Below are positions 26,039 through 34,826 of a stretch of DNA of 64,000 bases, one piece after another. Both the position numbers and the translations under genes were made by a program. The DNA is from B1 sp034439755 (GTDB lineage Bacteria; Bacteroidota; Bacteroidia; UKL13-3), in contig JAWXAZ010000004.1 in NCBI GenBank assembly GCA_034439755.1, positions 1 through 64,000 on the forward strand, in the 5' to 3' direction. Under the pieces are notes generated by a model, which was not told the origin of the DNA, did not search any database, and saw only the letters and a program-made list of their open reading frames with translations. Position 1 is the stretch's first letter. Each line of letters starts with the position of its first letter.

Positions 26039-27463
26039 ATGAAAACAATCATAGAACCTTTTAGGATTAAATCTGTTGAACCTATTCGCATGACCACCAG
26101 GCAGGAAAGGGAGGTTTTTCTTGAAAACGCGCATTATAATTTATTTTCGCTCGACAGTGAAAACGTGATTATAGATTTATTAACCGATAGCGGCACCAGC
26201 AGCATGAGTGCCAACCAATGGGCATCTATGATGCGGGGTGATGAATCTTACGCCGGAAGTCCGTCTTTCGATAGATTTCACAAGGCAGTAAGTCATTTAA
26301 TGCCCTTTACCCATATTATCCCCACCCATCAAGGAAGAGCGGCCGAGAAAATTTTGTTTACTATAATTGGTGGCAAAGGTAAATACATTTTAAATAATAC
26401 ACATTTTGACACTACCCGTGCCAATATCGAATACACGGGTGCAGAGGCCATTGATTTGGTAATAGAGGAAGGCAAAATTCCGAATTCTGAGCACCCTTTT
26501 AAAGGGAATATGGATATTCAAAAGTTGGAAGCCTTTATTCGAGAAAAAGGAGCAGAGAACATTCCGCTTGTTATGTTAACCATCACCAATAATTCGGGTG
26601 GCGGTCAGCCAGTATCCATGGAAAACATCAAAGAAACCAAATACATTTGCATGAAATATGATATTCCATTGTTTATGGATGCATGTAGGTTTGCAGAAAA
26701 TGCATGGTTTATAAAAATGCGCGAACCAGGTTACGAAAACATAAAAGTTGAAGCCATAGTTCAGGAGATATTCTCCTATGCCGATGGATGCACCATGAGT
26801 GCTAAAAAGGATGCTTTGGTAAACATGGGAGGATGGTTAGCTATGAACAATCCGGTTTGGGCCGAAGCAGCCAGGAATTTACTCATATTAACAGAAGGTT
26901 TCCCAACCTATGGCGGCTTATCTGGCAGGGATTTGGAGGCCATTGCCACTGGGTTGGAAGAAGTGATAGACGAAGATTATTTGCATTATAGAATTAGCTC
27001 TACACAATATTTAGGCAGGCATTTAACCGAAGCAGGCATTCCTATTGTAAAGCCTGCGGGCGGACATGCAATTTATATTGATGCAAGAAACATGTTGCCA
27101 CATATTACACCCTTGGAGTATCCGGGACAATCGTTGGCGGTAGAAATGTATTTGCATGCAGGCATTAGAGCATGTGAAATTGGCACGGTGATGTTTGGCT
27201 TGCAAATGGATGGAACCGAAAAGGCAGCGTCAATGGATTTGGTGAGGTTGGCTATACCACGTAGAGTTTATACCCAAAGTCACATGGATTATGTAATTGA
27301 GGCTTTGGTAGAAATCAATGAAAGAAAGAATGATTTAAAAGGACTTAAAATTGTTTGGCAACCCAAACAATTAAGACATTTTAGCGCTAAATTTTTACCC
27401 TTAAATTGTGAATGTCAGATGAAGGAAAACTTCAATAAGGCATTTCAAGAAGAGACCGTTTAA
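26039..27463 (+). CDS. tnaA: Tryptophanase / tyrosine phenol-lyase family PLP enzyme, probably tryptophanase
   Basis: This beta-eliminating lyase of 474 residues would split tryptophan into indole, pyruvate and ammonia. The PLP lysine is expected at K257 in CTMSAKKDALVNMGG. Other landmarks are DSGTSSMSANQWASMMRGDESYAG, THQGRAAEK, FMDACRFAENAWFIK and the C-terminal RLAIPRR with PKQLRHFSAKF. The RACEIGTVMFG stretch is closer to tryptophanases than to tyrosine phenol-lyases, but the two are close enough that substrate is inference. No TnaC-like leader peptide is visible in the 127-base gap upstream. A terminator follows 30 bases after the stop. Confidence 0.82.
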   Translation: MKTIIEPFRIKSVEPIRMTTRQEREVFLENAHYNLFSLDSENVIIDLLTDSGTSSMSANQWASMMRGDESYAGSPSFDRFHKAVSHLMPFTHIIPTHQGRAAEKILFTIIGGKGKYILNNTHFDTTRANIEYTGAEAIDLVIEEGKIPNSEHPFKGNMDIQKLEAFIREKGAENIPLVMLTITNNSGGGQPVSMENIKETKYICMKYDIPLFMDACRFAENAWFIKMREPGYENIKVEAIVQEIFSYADGCTMSAKKDALVNMGGWLAMNNPVWAEAARNLLILTEGFPTYGGLSGRDLEAIATGLEEVIDEDYLHYRISSTQYLGRHLTEAGIPIVKPAGGHAIYIDARNMLPHITPLEYPGQSLAVEMYLHAGIRACEIGTVMFGLQMDGTEKAASMDLVRLAIPRRVYTQSHMDYVIEALVEINERKNDLKGLKIVWQPKQLRHFSAKFLPLNCECQMKENFNKAFQEETV

Positions 27464-27493
27464 AAAACTGCGTTATCTTATACTCGCTCAAAT

Positions 27494-27529
27494 AAAAAAG
27501 GCACGATGTAAATCATCGAGCCTTTTTTT
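27494..27529 (+). terminator. Intrinsic terminator of tnaA
   Basis: An A-tract and GGCACGATG pair with CATCGAGCC and a T7 tract around a 5-nt loop. There is one mismatch in the stem. The flanking A and T runs would let it work in both directions. Confidence 0.8.
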
Positions 27530-27537
27530 ATGGAATT

Positions 27538-27565
27538 AAACCAAACCTAAATTGAAGTTTGGTTT
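27538..27565. repeat. Short inverted repeat after the tnaA terminator
   Basis: AAACCAAAC and GTTTGGTTT form a 9-bp stem with a 10-nt loop, just downstream of the terminator. There is no T-tract, so termination is doubtful. Confidence 0.45.
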
Positions 27566-27619
27566 AGGATTTATTTGATAAAATTAATAACTCTCGCCAG
27601 CAAGCATTTTAAAGGAATT

Positions 27620-27823
27620 TAATTAGCTGTTTACTGATTAACAGCCTTCGCCAGCATGCTTATAAAACCAAGTTACAAATGGATTATTAATTAGCTGTTT
27701 GCTGATTAACAGCCTTCGCCAGCATGCTTATAAAACCAAGTTACAAATGGATTATTAAGTAGCTGTTTGCTGATTAACAGCCTTCGCCAGCATGCTTATA
27801 AAACCAAGTTACAAATGGATTAT
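27620..27823. repeat. Three 68-bp tandem repeats in a convergent intergenic region
   Basis: Three near-identical 68-bp units start at 27620, 27688 and 27756. Each holds an inverted repeat (GCTGTT, 8 nt, AACAGC), the block CCTTCGCCAGCATGCTTATA containing the palindrome AGCATGCT, and an AT-rich half. Degenerate cousins flank the array (CTCGCCAGCAAGC near 27592, CCTCGCCAATAAACC near 27850). There is no open frame. The array fills the gap between the tnaA terminator and the DUF5606 stop. Confidence 0.9.
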
Positions 27824-27890
27824 TAAGTAATTCTCAATAACTAACAAACCTCGCCAATAAACCAATAGAACGGGCTATAAACAGATTTGA

Positions 27891-28478
27891 TTAAACCGCT
27901 TTTGGACGATAGCTCGTTTTTGAGCCACCAGCACCTTTAGAATTTGCCTTAGGCGAAGCTGCATTTTTAGGAGCGGTAGTTTTTGGTGTAGCCGTTTTTT
28001 TGGCCACTACTTTTTTAGGTTTAGCATCTTCCACAACGGCATCGGTTGGCGCATCTGCATTGGCCGTTTCAGAAGTTGCCTCTGCTTCATTTTCGCTTGG
28101 TTCAGCCAGTTTAGAGAAATCTAAAACATCCTTTAACGAATGGTACCAATTCAACAACTTTTTAATGTCGTTATCGTAAACGCGCTCACTATCTAAATTG
28201 ATGGTTTCAATTAAATAGGCACGAAGCACTTTCATATCCTCTTTTGCAGCAGGCACATTTCCTTTTTCGTTTAGTTTTAATAAAACTAAATTTAAACGAA
28301 GATCTTCTTCAACTGTATAAATAGAAATATCTTCTAACACAGAAACCTTGTCTTGGAAACTGGTAGAGAATCTTCTGCCTGAACCGATTGTTTCAACAAT
28401 TAAGCCGTTCTTGCTTCTTCCAACAATCTTATGTAAACCACTTTGACCAGCAATGGCCACAACGTCTTTTAATTCCAT
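27891..28478 (-). CDS. DUF5606 domain protein with Lys/Ala-rich tail
   Basis: The N-terminal 120 residues (MELKDVVAIAGQSGLHKIVG, LIVETIGSGRRFST, SVLEDISIYTVEED) match DUF5606, a Bacteroidota-specific domain of unknown function. The C-terminal 60 residues are low-complexity and basic (KPKKVVAKKTATPKTTAPKN and on), like a nucleic-acid-binding tail. The ATG at 28478 is preferred over one 51 bases upstream because the extra residues are hydrophobic and not part of the domain. It is a single cistron. Cytoplasmic, role unknown. Confidence 0.75.
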   Translation of the reverse strand: MELKDVVAIAGQSGLHKIVGRSKNGLIVETIGSGRRFSTSFQDKVSVLEDISIYTVEEDLRLNLVLLKLNEKGNVPAAKEDMKVLRAYLIETINLDSERVYDNDIKKLLNWYHSLKDVLDFSKLAEPSENEAEATSETANADAPTDAVVEDAKPKKVVAKKTATPKTTAPKNAASPKANSKGAGGSKTSYRPKAV

Positions 28479-28501
28479 ACTTTTATAACTTAATAGGATG
28501 G

Positions 28502-28509
28502 CAAATGTA
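28502..28509 (-). promoter_or_regulatory. -7 element for the DUF5606 gene
   Basis: TACATTTG on the minus strand matches TAnnTTTG exactly and lies about 23 nt before the ATG. No TTG at the usual -33 spacing is seen. Confidence 0.4.
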
Positions 28510-28566
28510 ATAAAAATAAAAATTTGCACACCTCTTTATTTCTCAAGGTTTATATTTTTGTAGCCA

Positions 28567-28940
28567 TTGAAATCAAAATTATTCACATTTTTTCTGGCTA
28601 TAATATCATTAGGAATTAAGGCTCAACAGGTTATCAATATTGAATCGAAGCAATATGATTCGAGAGATTCTGGCTGGCATGGGAATGTCGATTTTGCGCA
28701 AACGCAGTTTAACCAACAAATTGGCCTAAAATATAGGGGATTGTTGGGCGCTGGTCCGCGCATTCGTTTGTTTTATGCAGACAGCATGAAAATATTTGTA
28801 GGGCCCATGTGGATGTATGAATATGAACAAAAAAACTGTGTGTAAAATTCACGCTTTCGCAAACTTATAATTCGCATCCTGCGGCGAAAAACCCTAATAA
28901 TCTCTTGAATGTAAGAAACTCATTTTCTTATCGCTTTTAG
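28567..28940 (+). pseudogene. Decayed DUF481-like outer-membrane protein gene
   Basis: A signal peptide and the N-terminal part of a DUF481-type protein (SKQYDSRDSGWHGNVDFAQT, then GAGPRIRLFYADSMKIFVGP and MYEYEQ) open from a TTG codon and stop at 28845. After a run of seven A residues the same kind of protein resumes in another frame: FTLSQTYNSHPAAKNPNNLL, then NVRNSFSYRF and a stop at 28940, a typical DUF481 C-terminus. Even with the frameshift repaired the total is only about 124 residues, against roughly 240 expected, so the middle is also missing. A TATTTTTG box at 28553 abuts the start. Confidence 0.7.
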
Positions 28941-28978
28941 GAATTATGCTTTGGGCTTTCTTTTATGGCCTAAAACCC

Positions 28979-28986
28979 TATTTTTG
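28979..28986 (+). promoter_or_regulatory. Possible -7 element for the mutase gene
   Basis: TATTTTTG lies 26 nt before the ATG at 29012. The only upstream TTG is 25 nt away, longer than usual, so this is tentative. Confidence 0.3.
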
Positions 28987-29011
28987 CTAACTAATTGCGA
29001 CAAATTTAGAT

Positions 29012-32000
29012 ATGGAAAACATTGATAAATATATTCCCAAAAATAAAATCAGGGTAGTAACGGCTGCAAGTCTGTTCGATGGCCACGATGCTGCCATCAA
29101 TATTATGCGCAGAATTATTCAGGCAAGTGGTGCCGAAGTGATACACTTGGGCCACGACAGAAGCGCTGAAGAGGTTGTAAATACTGCGATTCAGGAAGAT
29201 GCAAATGCCATTGCCATGACTAGTTATCAAGGCGGACACGTAGAATATTTTAAATACATGCGCGACCTTTTGGTGGAGAAAGAATGTGGTCATATTAAAA
29301 TTTTTGGTGGTGGTGGTGGTACCATTTTACCCGAAGAAATTTCTGAATTACACCAATACGGTATATCAAGAATTTACCATCCAGATGATGGTCGCGCAAT
29401 GGGATTGCAAGGCATGATTAACGACATGTTGCGGCAATGTGATTTTGCTACAGGCACCAATTTAAATGGCGAAGTGAGTCATTTAGTGGAGAGAGACGAT
29501 AAATCTATTGCGCGTTTAATTTCTGCCGCAGAAAATTTTCCTGATGCTTTTCATGAAGTACAAAAACACAAAGAGTGGCATATTTCTGATTCGCCCGTGC
29601 TAGGAATTACGGGAACGGGTGGTGCAGGAAAATCTTCCTTGGTAGATGAATTGGTGAGGCGTTTTTTATTAGATTTTCCAGAAAAGCACATTGCCATTAT
29701 TTCGGTTGATCCAAGTAAACGCAAAACAGGCGGCGCATTATTGGGCGATCGCATTCGCATGAATTCGATAAAGAGTCCTAGGGTTTACATGCGTTCATTG
29801 GCTACCCGTCAGAGCAATTTAGCCTTATCAAAATATGTGAAAGAAGCCATAGACATTGTTAAAGCGGCCAATTTCGATTTAATCATTTTAGAAACTTCGG
29901 GCATTGGGCAGAGCGATACCGAAATTATTGAGCATAGCAATACTTCCTTGTATGTGATGACGCCAGAATATGGTGCAGCTACCCAGTTAGAGAAAATTGA
30001 CATGCTAGATTTTGCAGACATTATTGCACTCAATAAGTTTGACAAAAAGGGAGCCTTAGATGCCTTACGCGATGTTAAGAAACAATACCAACGCAACCAT
30101 TTGTTGTTCGATAAAAACCCAGAAGAAATGCCAGTTTTTGGCACCATAGCTTCGCAATTTAACGACCCTGGCATGAATCGTTTGTATAAAGCGATTATGG
30201 ATAAAGTGGTAGAAAAAACCGGTGCAGATTTAATTTCTACTTATCACATAGACGAAGAAATGAGTGAGAAGGTTTACATCATTCCACCTGCTCGCATTAG
30301 GTATTTGTCTGAGATTTCTGAAAACAATAGAAACTACGATAAATGGGTTCAGAAACAATCTGAAATTGCCGATAAACTATTTGGATTAAAGTCGGCCATG
30401 GAAACCATTAAAGCCGGCAAATTAGACGACAAAGACAGGCTGGTAAAGGGTTTAGACGAAACCTATCACCAAGTTGCCTTAGATTTAGATCCAAGAAACA
30501 AAGTGATTTTAGAAACTTGGGAAGATAAAATTAACCTATACAAAAATGAATATTATGTATTTAAAGTTAGGGACAAGGAGATTAAAATTAAGACACACAG
30601 TGAGTCCTTGTCACACTCACAAATTCCGAAAGTAGCTGTACCTAAATTTAAAGGATGGGGAGATATTTTACGTTGGGCTTTAAAAGAAAACTTTCCAGGC
30701 GAATTTCCTTACACCTCGGGCATTTATCCTTTTAAGCGAGAAGGCGAAGACCCAACGCGTATGTTTGCAGGAGAAGGCGGCCCAGAAAGAACAAATAAGC
30801 GCTTTCATTATGTAAGTTTGGGAATGCCCGCAGCGCGCTTAAGCACGGCATTCGACTCGGTAACATTATATGGAAACGACCCAGACCACAGACCCGATAT
30901 TTACGGTAAAATTGGCAATTCGGGTGTGAGCGTTTGGAGTTTAGATGCAGCTAAAAAACTATATTCTGGCTTTAATTTGGCTGATCCAAAAACGTCTGTA
31001 TCCATGACGATTAATGGTCCGGCTGCCATTATTTGTGCCTTTTTTATGAATGCAGCCATTGATCAACAATGTGAGTTGTACATAAAGAAAAACGGGTTAG
31101 AGCAAGAGATCAAGGATAAGATTGATGCCCATTTTAAGTTGAAAGGAACCATTAAACCAACCTACAATGAAACCTTACCAGAAGGAAACGATGGCTTGGG
31201 ATTAATGTTATTGGGCGTAACTGGCGACATGGTTTTACCTGCCCAGGTTTATGAAAAAATAAAGGCAGACACCTTAAAACAAGTAAGGGGAACGGTTCAA
31301 GCCGATATTTTAAAAGAGGATCAGGCCCAAAACACTTGTATATTTTCAACAGAATTTAGTTTGCGTGTAATGGGCGATGTGCAACAATATTTTATAAACG
31401 AAGGAATAAGAAACTTCTATTCTGTTTCTATAAGCGGCTATCATATTGCAGAGGCAGGTGCAAACCCAATTACACAGTTGGCATTAACCTTATCGAACGG
31501 GTTCACCTTTGTAGAATACTATTTAAGCAGAGGCATGAACATCGATGATTTTGCGCCAAATTTATCTTTCTTTTTCTCGAACGGAATAGACCCAGAATAT
31601 TCGGTAATAGGCAGGGTTTCTCGCAGAATTTGGTCGAAGGCCATGAAGTTAAAATATGGAGGAAACGAGCGCAGTCAAATGTTGAAATACCACATACAAA
31701 CCAGTGGAAGAAGTTTGCATGCACAAGAGATCGACTTTAACGACATTAGAACAACCTTGCAGGCATTATATGCCATATACGACAATTGCAACAGTTTACA
31801 TACCAATGCATATGATGAGGCTATTACAACCCCAACAGAAGAATCTGTTCGCAGGGCAATGGCTATTCAGTTAATCATAAACAGAGAGCTTGGTTTAGCT
31901 AAAAATGAAAACCCATTACAAGGTTCATTCATTATAGAAGACCTAACCGATTTAGTTGAAGATGCTGTATTGAGCGAATTTGATAAAATAAATGAAAGAG

Positions 32001-32386
32001 GCGGTGTGTTGGGTGCCATGGAAACGATGTATCAAAGAAACATGATTCAGGAAGAGAGTATGTATTACGAAATGCAAAAACATACAGGCGAATTTCCAAT
32101 TATTGGGGTAAACACATTCTTATCTTCCAAAGGCTCTCCAACCGTTTTGCCAAAAGAAGTTATACGGTCGACCACGGCCGAAAAGGAGTTTCAAATTACG
32201 ATGCTTAATAACCTCAAGAAAGCCAATGAAGGCAAAGGTGAGGAGATGTTAAAGAAATTACAATTTGTTGCCATTCACAATCAAAACATCTTTGAAGAAT
32301 TAATGAATACAGTGAAGTATTGCTCGTTGGGTCAGATTACCCATGCCTTATTTGAGGTAGGCGGCCAATACAGAAGAAACATGTAA
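29012..32386 (+). CDS. icmF: Fused B12-dependent acyl-CoA mutase IcmF (isobutyryl-CoA mutase type)
   Basis: This single-chain adenosylcobalamin mutase with its own G-protein chaperone has 1124 residues. The B12-binding domain comes first, with DGHDAA at 23-28 carrying the cobalt-ligating His, and a GGGGG run near 99-103. The MeaB-like GTPase has Walker A GTGGAGKS (201-208), ETSGIGQSD and NKFDKKG. A linker follows, then the TIM-barrel mutase domain (about 560-1090, YTSGIYPF, MFAGEGGPERTNKRF, SGYHIAEAGANPI). That order is unique to IcmF. It would interconvert isobutyryl-CoA and butyryl-CoA, or the isovaleryl/pivalyl pair. Substrate is inferred from architecture. No B12 riboswitch fits in the 71-base leader. 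Confidence 0.9.
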   Translation: MENIDKYIPKNKIRVVTAASLFDGHDAAINIMRRIIQASGAEVIHLGHDRSAEEVVNTAIQEDANAIAMTSYQGGHVEYFKYMRDLLVEKECGHIKIFGGGGGTILPEEISELHQYGISRIYHPDDGRAMGLQGMINDMLRQCDFATGTNLNGEVSHLVERDDKSIARLISAAENFPDAFHEVQKHKEWHISDSPVLGITGTGGAGKSSLVDELVRRFLLDFPEKHIAIISVDPSKRKTGGALLGDRIRMNSIKSPRVYMRSLATRQSNLALSKYVKEAIDIVKAANFDLIILETSGIGQSDTEIIEHSNTSLYVMTPEYGAATQLEKIDMLDFADIIALNKFDKKGALDALRDVKKQYQRNHLLFDKNPEEMPVFGTIASQFNDPGMNRLYKAIMDKVVEKTGADLISTYHIDEEMSEKVYIIPPARIRYLSEISENNRNYDKWVQKQSEIADKLFGLKSAMETIKAGKLDDKDRLVKGLDETYHQVALDLDPRNKVILETWEDKINLYKNEYYVFKVRDKEIKIKTHSESLSHSQIPKVAVPKFKGWGDILRWALKENFPGEFPYTSGIYPFKREGEDPTRMFAGEGGPERTNKRFHYVSLGMPAARLSTAFDSVTLYGNDPDHRPDIYGKIGNSGVSVWSLDAAKKLYSGFNLADPKTSVSMTINGPAAIICAFFMNAAIDQQCELYIKKNGLEQEIKDKIDAHFKLKGTIKPTYNETLPEGNDGLGLMLLGVTGDMVLPAQVYEKIKADTLKQVRGTVQADILKEDQAQNTCIFSTEFSLRVMGDVQQYFINEGIRNFYSVSISGYHIAEAGANPITQLALTLSNGFTFVEYYLSRGMNIDDFAPNLSFFFSNGIDPEYSVIGRVSRRIWSKAMKLKYGGNERSQMLKYHIQTSGRSLHAQEIDFNDIRTTLQALYAIYDNCNSLHTNAYDEAITTPTEESVRRAMAIQLIINRELGLAKNENPLQGSFIIEDLTDLVEDAVLSEFDKINERGGVLGAMETMYQRNMIQEESMYYEMQKHTGEFPIIGVNTFLSSKGSPTVLPKEVIRSTTAEKEFQITMLNNLKKANEGKGEEMLKKLQFVAIHNQNIFEELMNTVKYCSLGQITHALFEVGGQYRRNM

Positions 32387-32392
32387 AAACAA

Positions 32393-34756
32393 TTACGGGT
32401 TGAACCTATTAGTTGAGGCATTTTGATTATTGGAAAGGGCATACCCAAGCCTTTCCTTTAAATCATCTGGATTGAATGGTTTAAAGATATAGTCATTCAT
32501 TCCAACCTCATATACTTTTTGGCGGAATTGCATTTCATTTTCTGCCGTTAGGGCTATAATAGGAATGTTTCGCTTCTTTTCGTCAGACATTTTTCTGATA
32601 ATTTTTGTAGCTTCAATTCCGTCCATTTCAGGCATGTGAATATCCATCAAAATTGCATCGAAGTTTGATTCCATTATACGGTCAACACCCTCCTTGCCAT
32701 TGAGTGCAATTTCTGTTATTACGCCCCAGCGTTGCAAAAACTGCCTCAGCACCATTACATTCATCATATTGTCTTCCACCACCAAAACCCGCTTGCCTTG
32801 AATAGAATTTTCGAAAGTGGCTGTACGTGTGCTTTTCCCAATAGAAGCACTTCTACTCACCTCAAAATTGATGTTAAAGTAGAATTTGGATCCCTTGCCT
32901 ACAATGCTTTCTAATTGCAATTTACTGTGTAGGTTTTCTAGTATTCTTTTGCAAATAGATAAGCCCAAACCAGTTCCGCCATATTTACGGGTGGTATTAG
33001 AATCTGCTTGGGTGAAGCTTTGAAATATTTCGGCTTGTTTATTGGTTGGGATTCCTATACCGGTATCGGAAACATTAAAATGCAAAAGCACATTATTAAT
33101 GGTGGCCAATTGAACAATTACCTCAATTTTGACATAACCAGATTCGGTAAATTTGATACTGTTGTTAACCAAGTTTATGAGTAATTGGTTTATACGCAAT
33201 GGGTCGCCTTTAATTACAGGTGGTATTTTTTCATCGTAACTAATTAACAACTCGATACCCTTTTCCATGGCCTTAATGGAGAAAAGTTCTCTAACATCGA
33301 ACATTAAACTTTTAAGGTTAAAATCAATGTTTTCTAACTGTAATTTACCAGCCTCCATTTTGCTAAAATCGAGGATGTTATTAACCAATTGAAGCAAGTT
33401 TTCGCTGCTAATTTTTAGGATATTTAGATTTTCAATTTGATCGGGATTGGTCTTTCCAATGTTTAACAAGTTAGCTACGCCAATGATGGCATTTAGCGGC
33501 GTTCTAATTTCGTGACTAATGGTAGAGATAAATTGAGACTTGGCATTTGCGGCTTCTTCTGCAGCTTCTTTTGCTTGTGATACTTCGATATTTTTTACTT
33601 GAAGAATTTTATTTTGAACTTCAATTTTCTTTTGTTTACTCTGAAGGTGTTTAAATGCAGTTTTTACTTTAAGCAAGTAATAAACCATAAAAATTATTAG
33701 GATAACTGAAAGAATGAAAGCAAGAATAAAGAGGCCAGTTTTAAGGGTATTTTTTTCGCGTTCTGAAGTCTCTTCTATATTAGTTTTATCATCGAACAGT
33801 TCGCGGTAATCCCTTTCCTTTTGAGAAAGTACAATTATATTCTCTGCATTAGAAATACTATCGCTGAGGTGGGTACCCAATTTCCGAAAATACAGTGCCT
33901 CAGAAAACCTCCCTAACTTCTCACTAATTTGAGAATTTATAATATAGGCATCCTTTAAATAGGGAAAATTATTTTCGGCCTTCGATTTTTTTATACCAAG
34001 ATTTACAAAATAAAGTGCAGAATCGTGCTTATTGGTATATAAATATATTTTAGCTAAATTGTTGTAGGTGTTAGACAAGCCATTGTTTATACCCAATTTT
34101 TCTTTGGAATTTAGTGCAAGAACCAAATAATACTTTGCATGGTTATAGTTCTTTAAATCGGTTTGTATAACACCCAAATTATTGTAGGTAAGGGCTAAAT
34201 TTTCAATGTTATTTTGAGCACTATCTATTTCATAAACCTTAAGCATATAAGTTAAGGCCATTTGAAGGTCTGATTTCTCTTGGTAACAAATTGCTAAATT
34301 GTTATAAGCATTGCCTAAAATATCCTGGTCTTTTAGGCTTGAACCTATTTGTATAGCTTCCTGAAAAAAGCCAATTGCTTCCTTATAATGCTTTTGATAT
34401 TGGTGAATTAAACCAATATTATTTTTCTCGTTGGCAATACCCTTTTGGTCATTCTTTTCCTTAAAAATTGTAAGTGCTTTATAATAGCAATTAATGGCCA
34501 ATCGATACTTCCCTTGTTCTTCATAAAGGATACCCAATTGGTTTAGAACCATTGCTTCGTCTTCCTTTAAGCCAGCCTCTACAAATTCGCTTTCTGCATT
34601 TTTTAGCAAGCGAAAGAGGCTGTCGTTGTCAATGCCGCCTTTTTCTCGGGCAGCGTTTAATATCTTTTGAAGATTATCAAAAGCGGAACTCGCATAGCAA
34701 TTTGATTGCCATGCAAATAAAAGAGTAATGAGTAATAACTTAGAGACAATTTTCAT
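32393..34756 (-). CDS. TPR-containing hybrid histidine kinase / response regulator
   Basis: This membrane sensor kinase has a signal peptide (MKIVSKLLLITLLFAWQSNC), five to six tetratricopeptide repeats outside the membrane (about 65-300), and a transmembrane helix (340-360). A coiled coil follows (370-405), then HisKA with the phosphorylated His near residue 415 in ISHEIRTPLN. The HATPase domain (517-632) shows NLVNNSIKF, SDTGIGIP and GGTGLGLS. The C-terminal receiver (656-772) has its phospho-Asp near 705 in ILMDIHMPEMDG. There is no DNA-binding output. An ATG also occurs at 34780, but 34756 begins the signal peptide. Its stop is seven bases from icmF. The signal is unknown. Confidence 0.9.
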   Translation of the reverse strand: MKIVSKLLLITLLFAWQSNCYASSAFDNLQKILNAAREKGGIDNDSLFRLLKNAESEFVEAGLKEDEAMVLNQLGILYEEQGKYRLAINCYYKALTIFKEKNDQKGIANEKNNIGLIHQYQKHYKEAIGFFQEAIQIGSSLKDQDILGNAYNNLAICYQEKSDLQMALTYMLKVYEIDSAQNNIENLALTYNNLGVIQTDLKNYNHAKYYLVLALNSKEKLGINNGLSNTYNNLAKIYLYTNKHDSALYFVNLGIKKSKAENNFPYLKDAYIINSQISEKLGRFSEALYFRKLGTHLSDSISNAENIIVLSQKERDYRELFDDKTNIEETSEREKNTLKTGLFILAFILSVILIIFMVYYLLKVKTAFKHLQSKQKKIEVQNKILQVKNIEVSQAKEAAEEAANAKSQFISTISHEIRTPLNAIIGVANLLNIGKTNPDQIENLNILKISSENLLQLVNNILDFSKMEAGKLQLENIDFNLKSLMFDVRELFSIKAMEKGIELLISYDEKIPPVIKGDPLRINQLLINLVNNSIKFTESGYVKIEVIVQLATINNVLLHFNVSDTGIGIPTNKQAEIFQSFTQADSNTTRKYGGTGLGLSICKRILENLHSKLQLESIVGKGSKFYFNINFEVSRSASIGKSTRTATFENSIQGKRVLVVEDNMMNVMVLRQFLQRWGVITEIALNGKEGVDRIMESNFDAILMDIHMPEMDGIEATKIIRKMSDEKKRNIPIIALTAENEMQFRQKVYEVGMNDYIFKPFNPDDLKERLGYALSNNQNASTNRFNP

Positions 34757-34773
34757 TCTTTGTTTCGACAAAC

Positions 34774-34803
34774 TTTGCATTTGAAATAGAAAACTTACTT
34801 TTG
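34774..34803 (+). promoter_or_regulatory. Promoter of pdxJ
   Basis: TTTG (34774-34777), 18 nt, TACTTTTG (34796-34803): a full match to the Bacteroidota promoter pattern. It sits next to the first codons of the divergent kinase gene. The pdxJ ATG is 23 nt downstream. Confidence 0.6.
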
Positions 34804-34826
34804 TTGCTTAAGCTTCTATATCTACA

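Noticed and set aside
27620..27823. Possible CRISPR array
   Set aside because: The 68-bp units are identical throughout with no unique spacers, and no cas gene is present.
27620..27823. Integron attC-like sites
   Set aside because: The units lack the paired RYYYAAC/GTTRRRY cores, carry no cassettes, and no integrase is nearby.
28846..29011. Cobalamin riboswitch ahead of the B12-dependent mutase
   Set aside because: The space is short and partly occupied by the tail of the decayed DUF481 gene. No B12-box-like sequence or suitable fold is visible.
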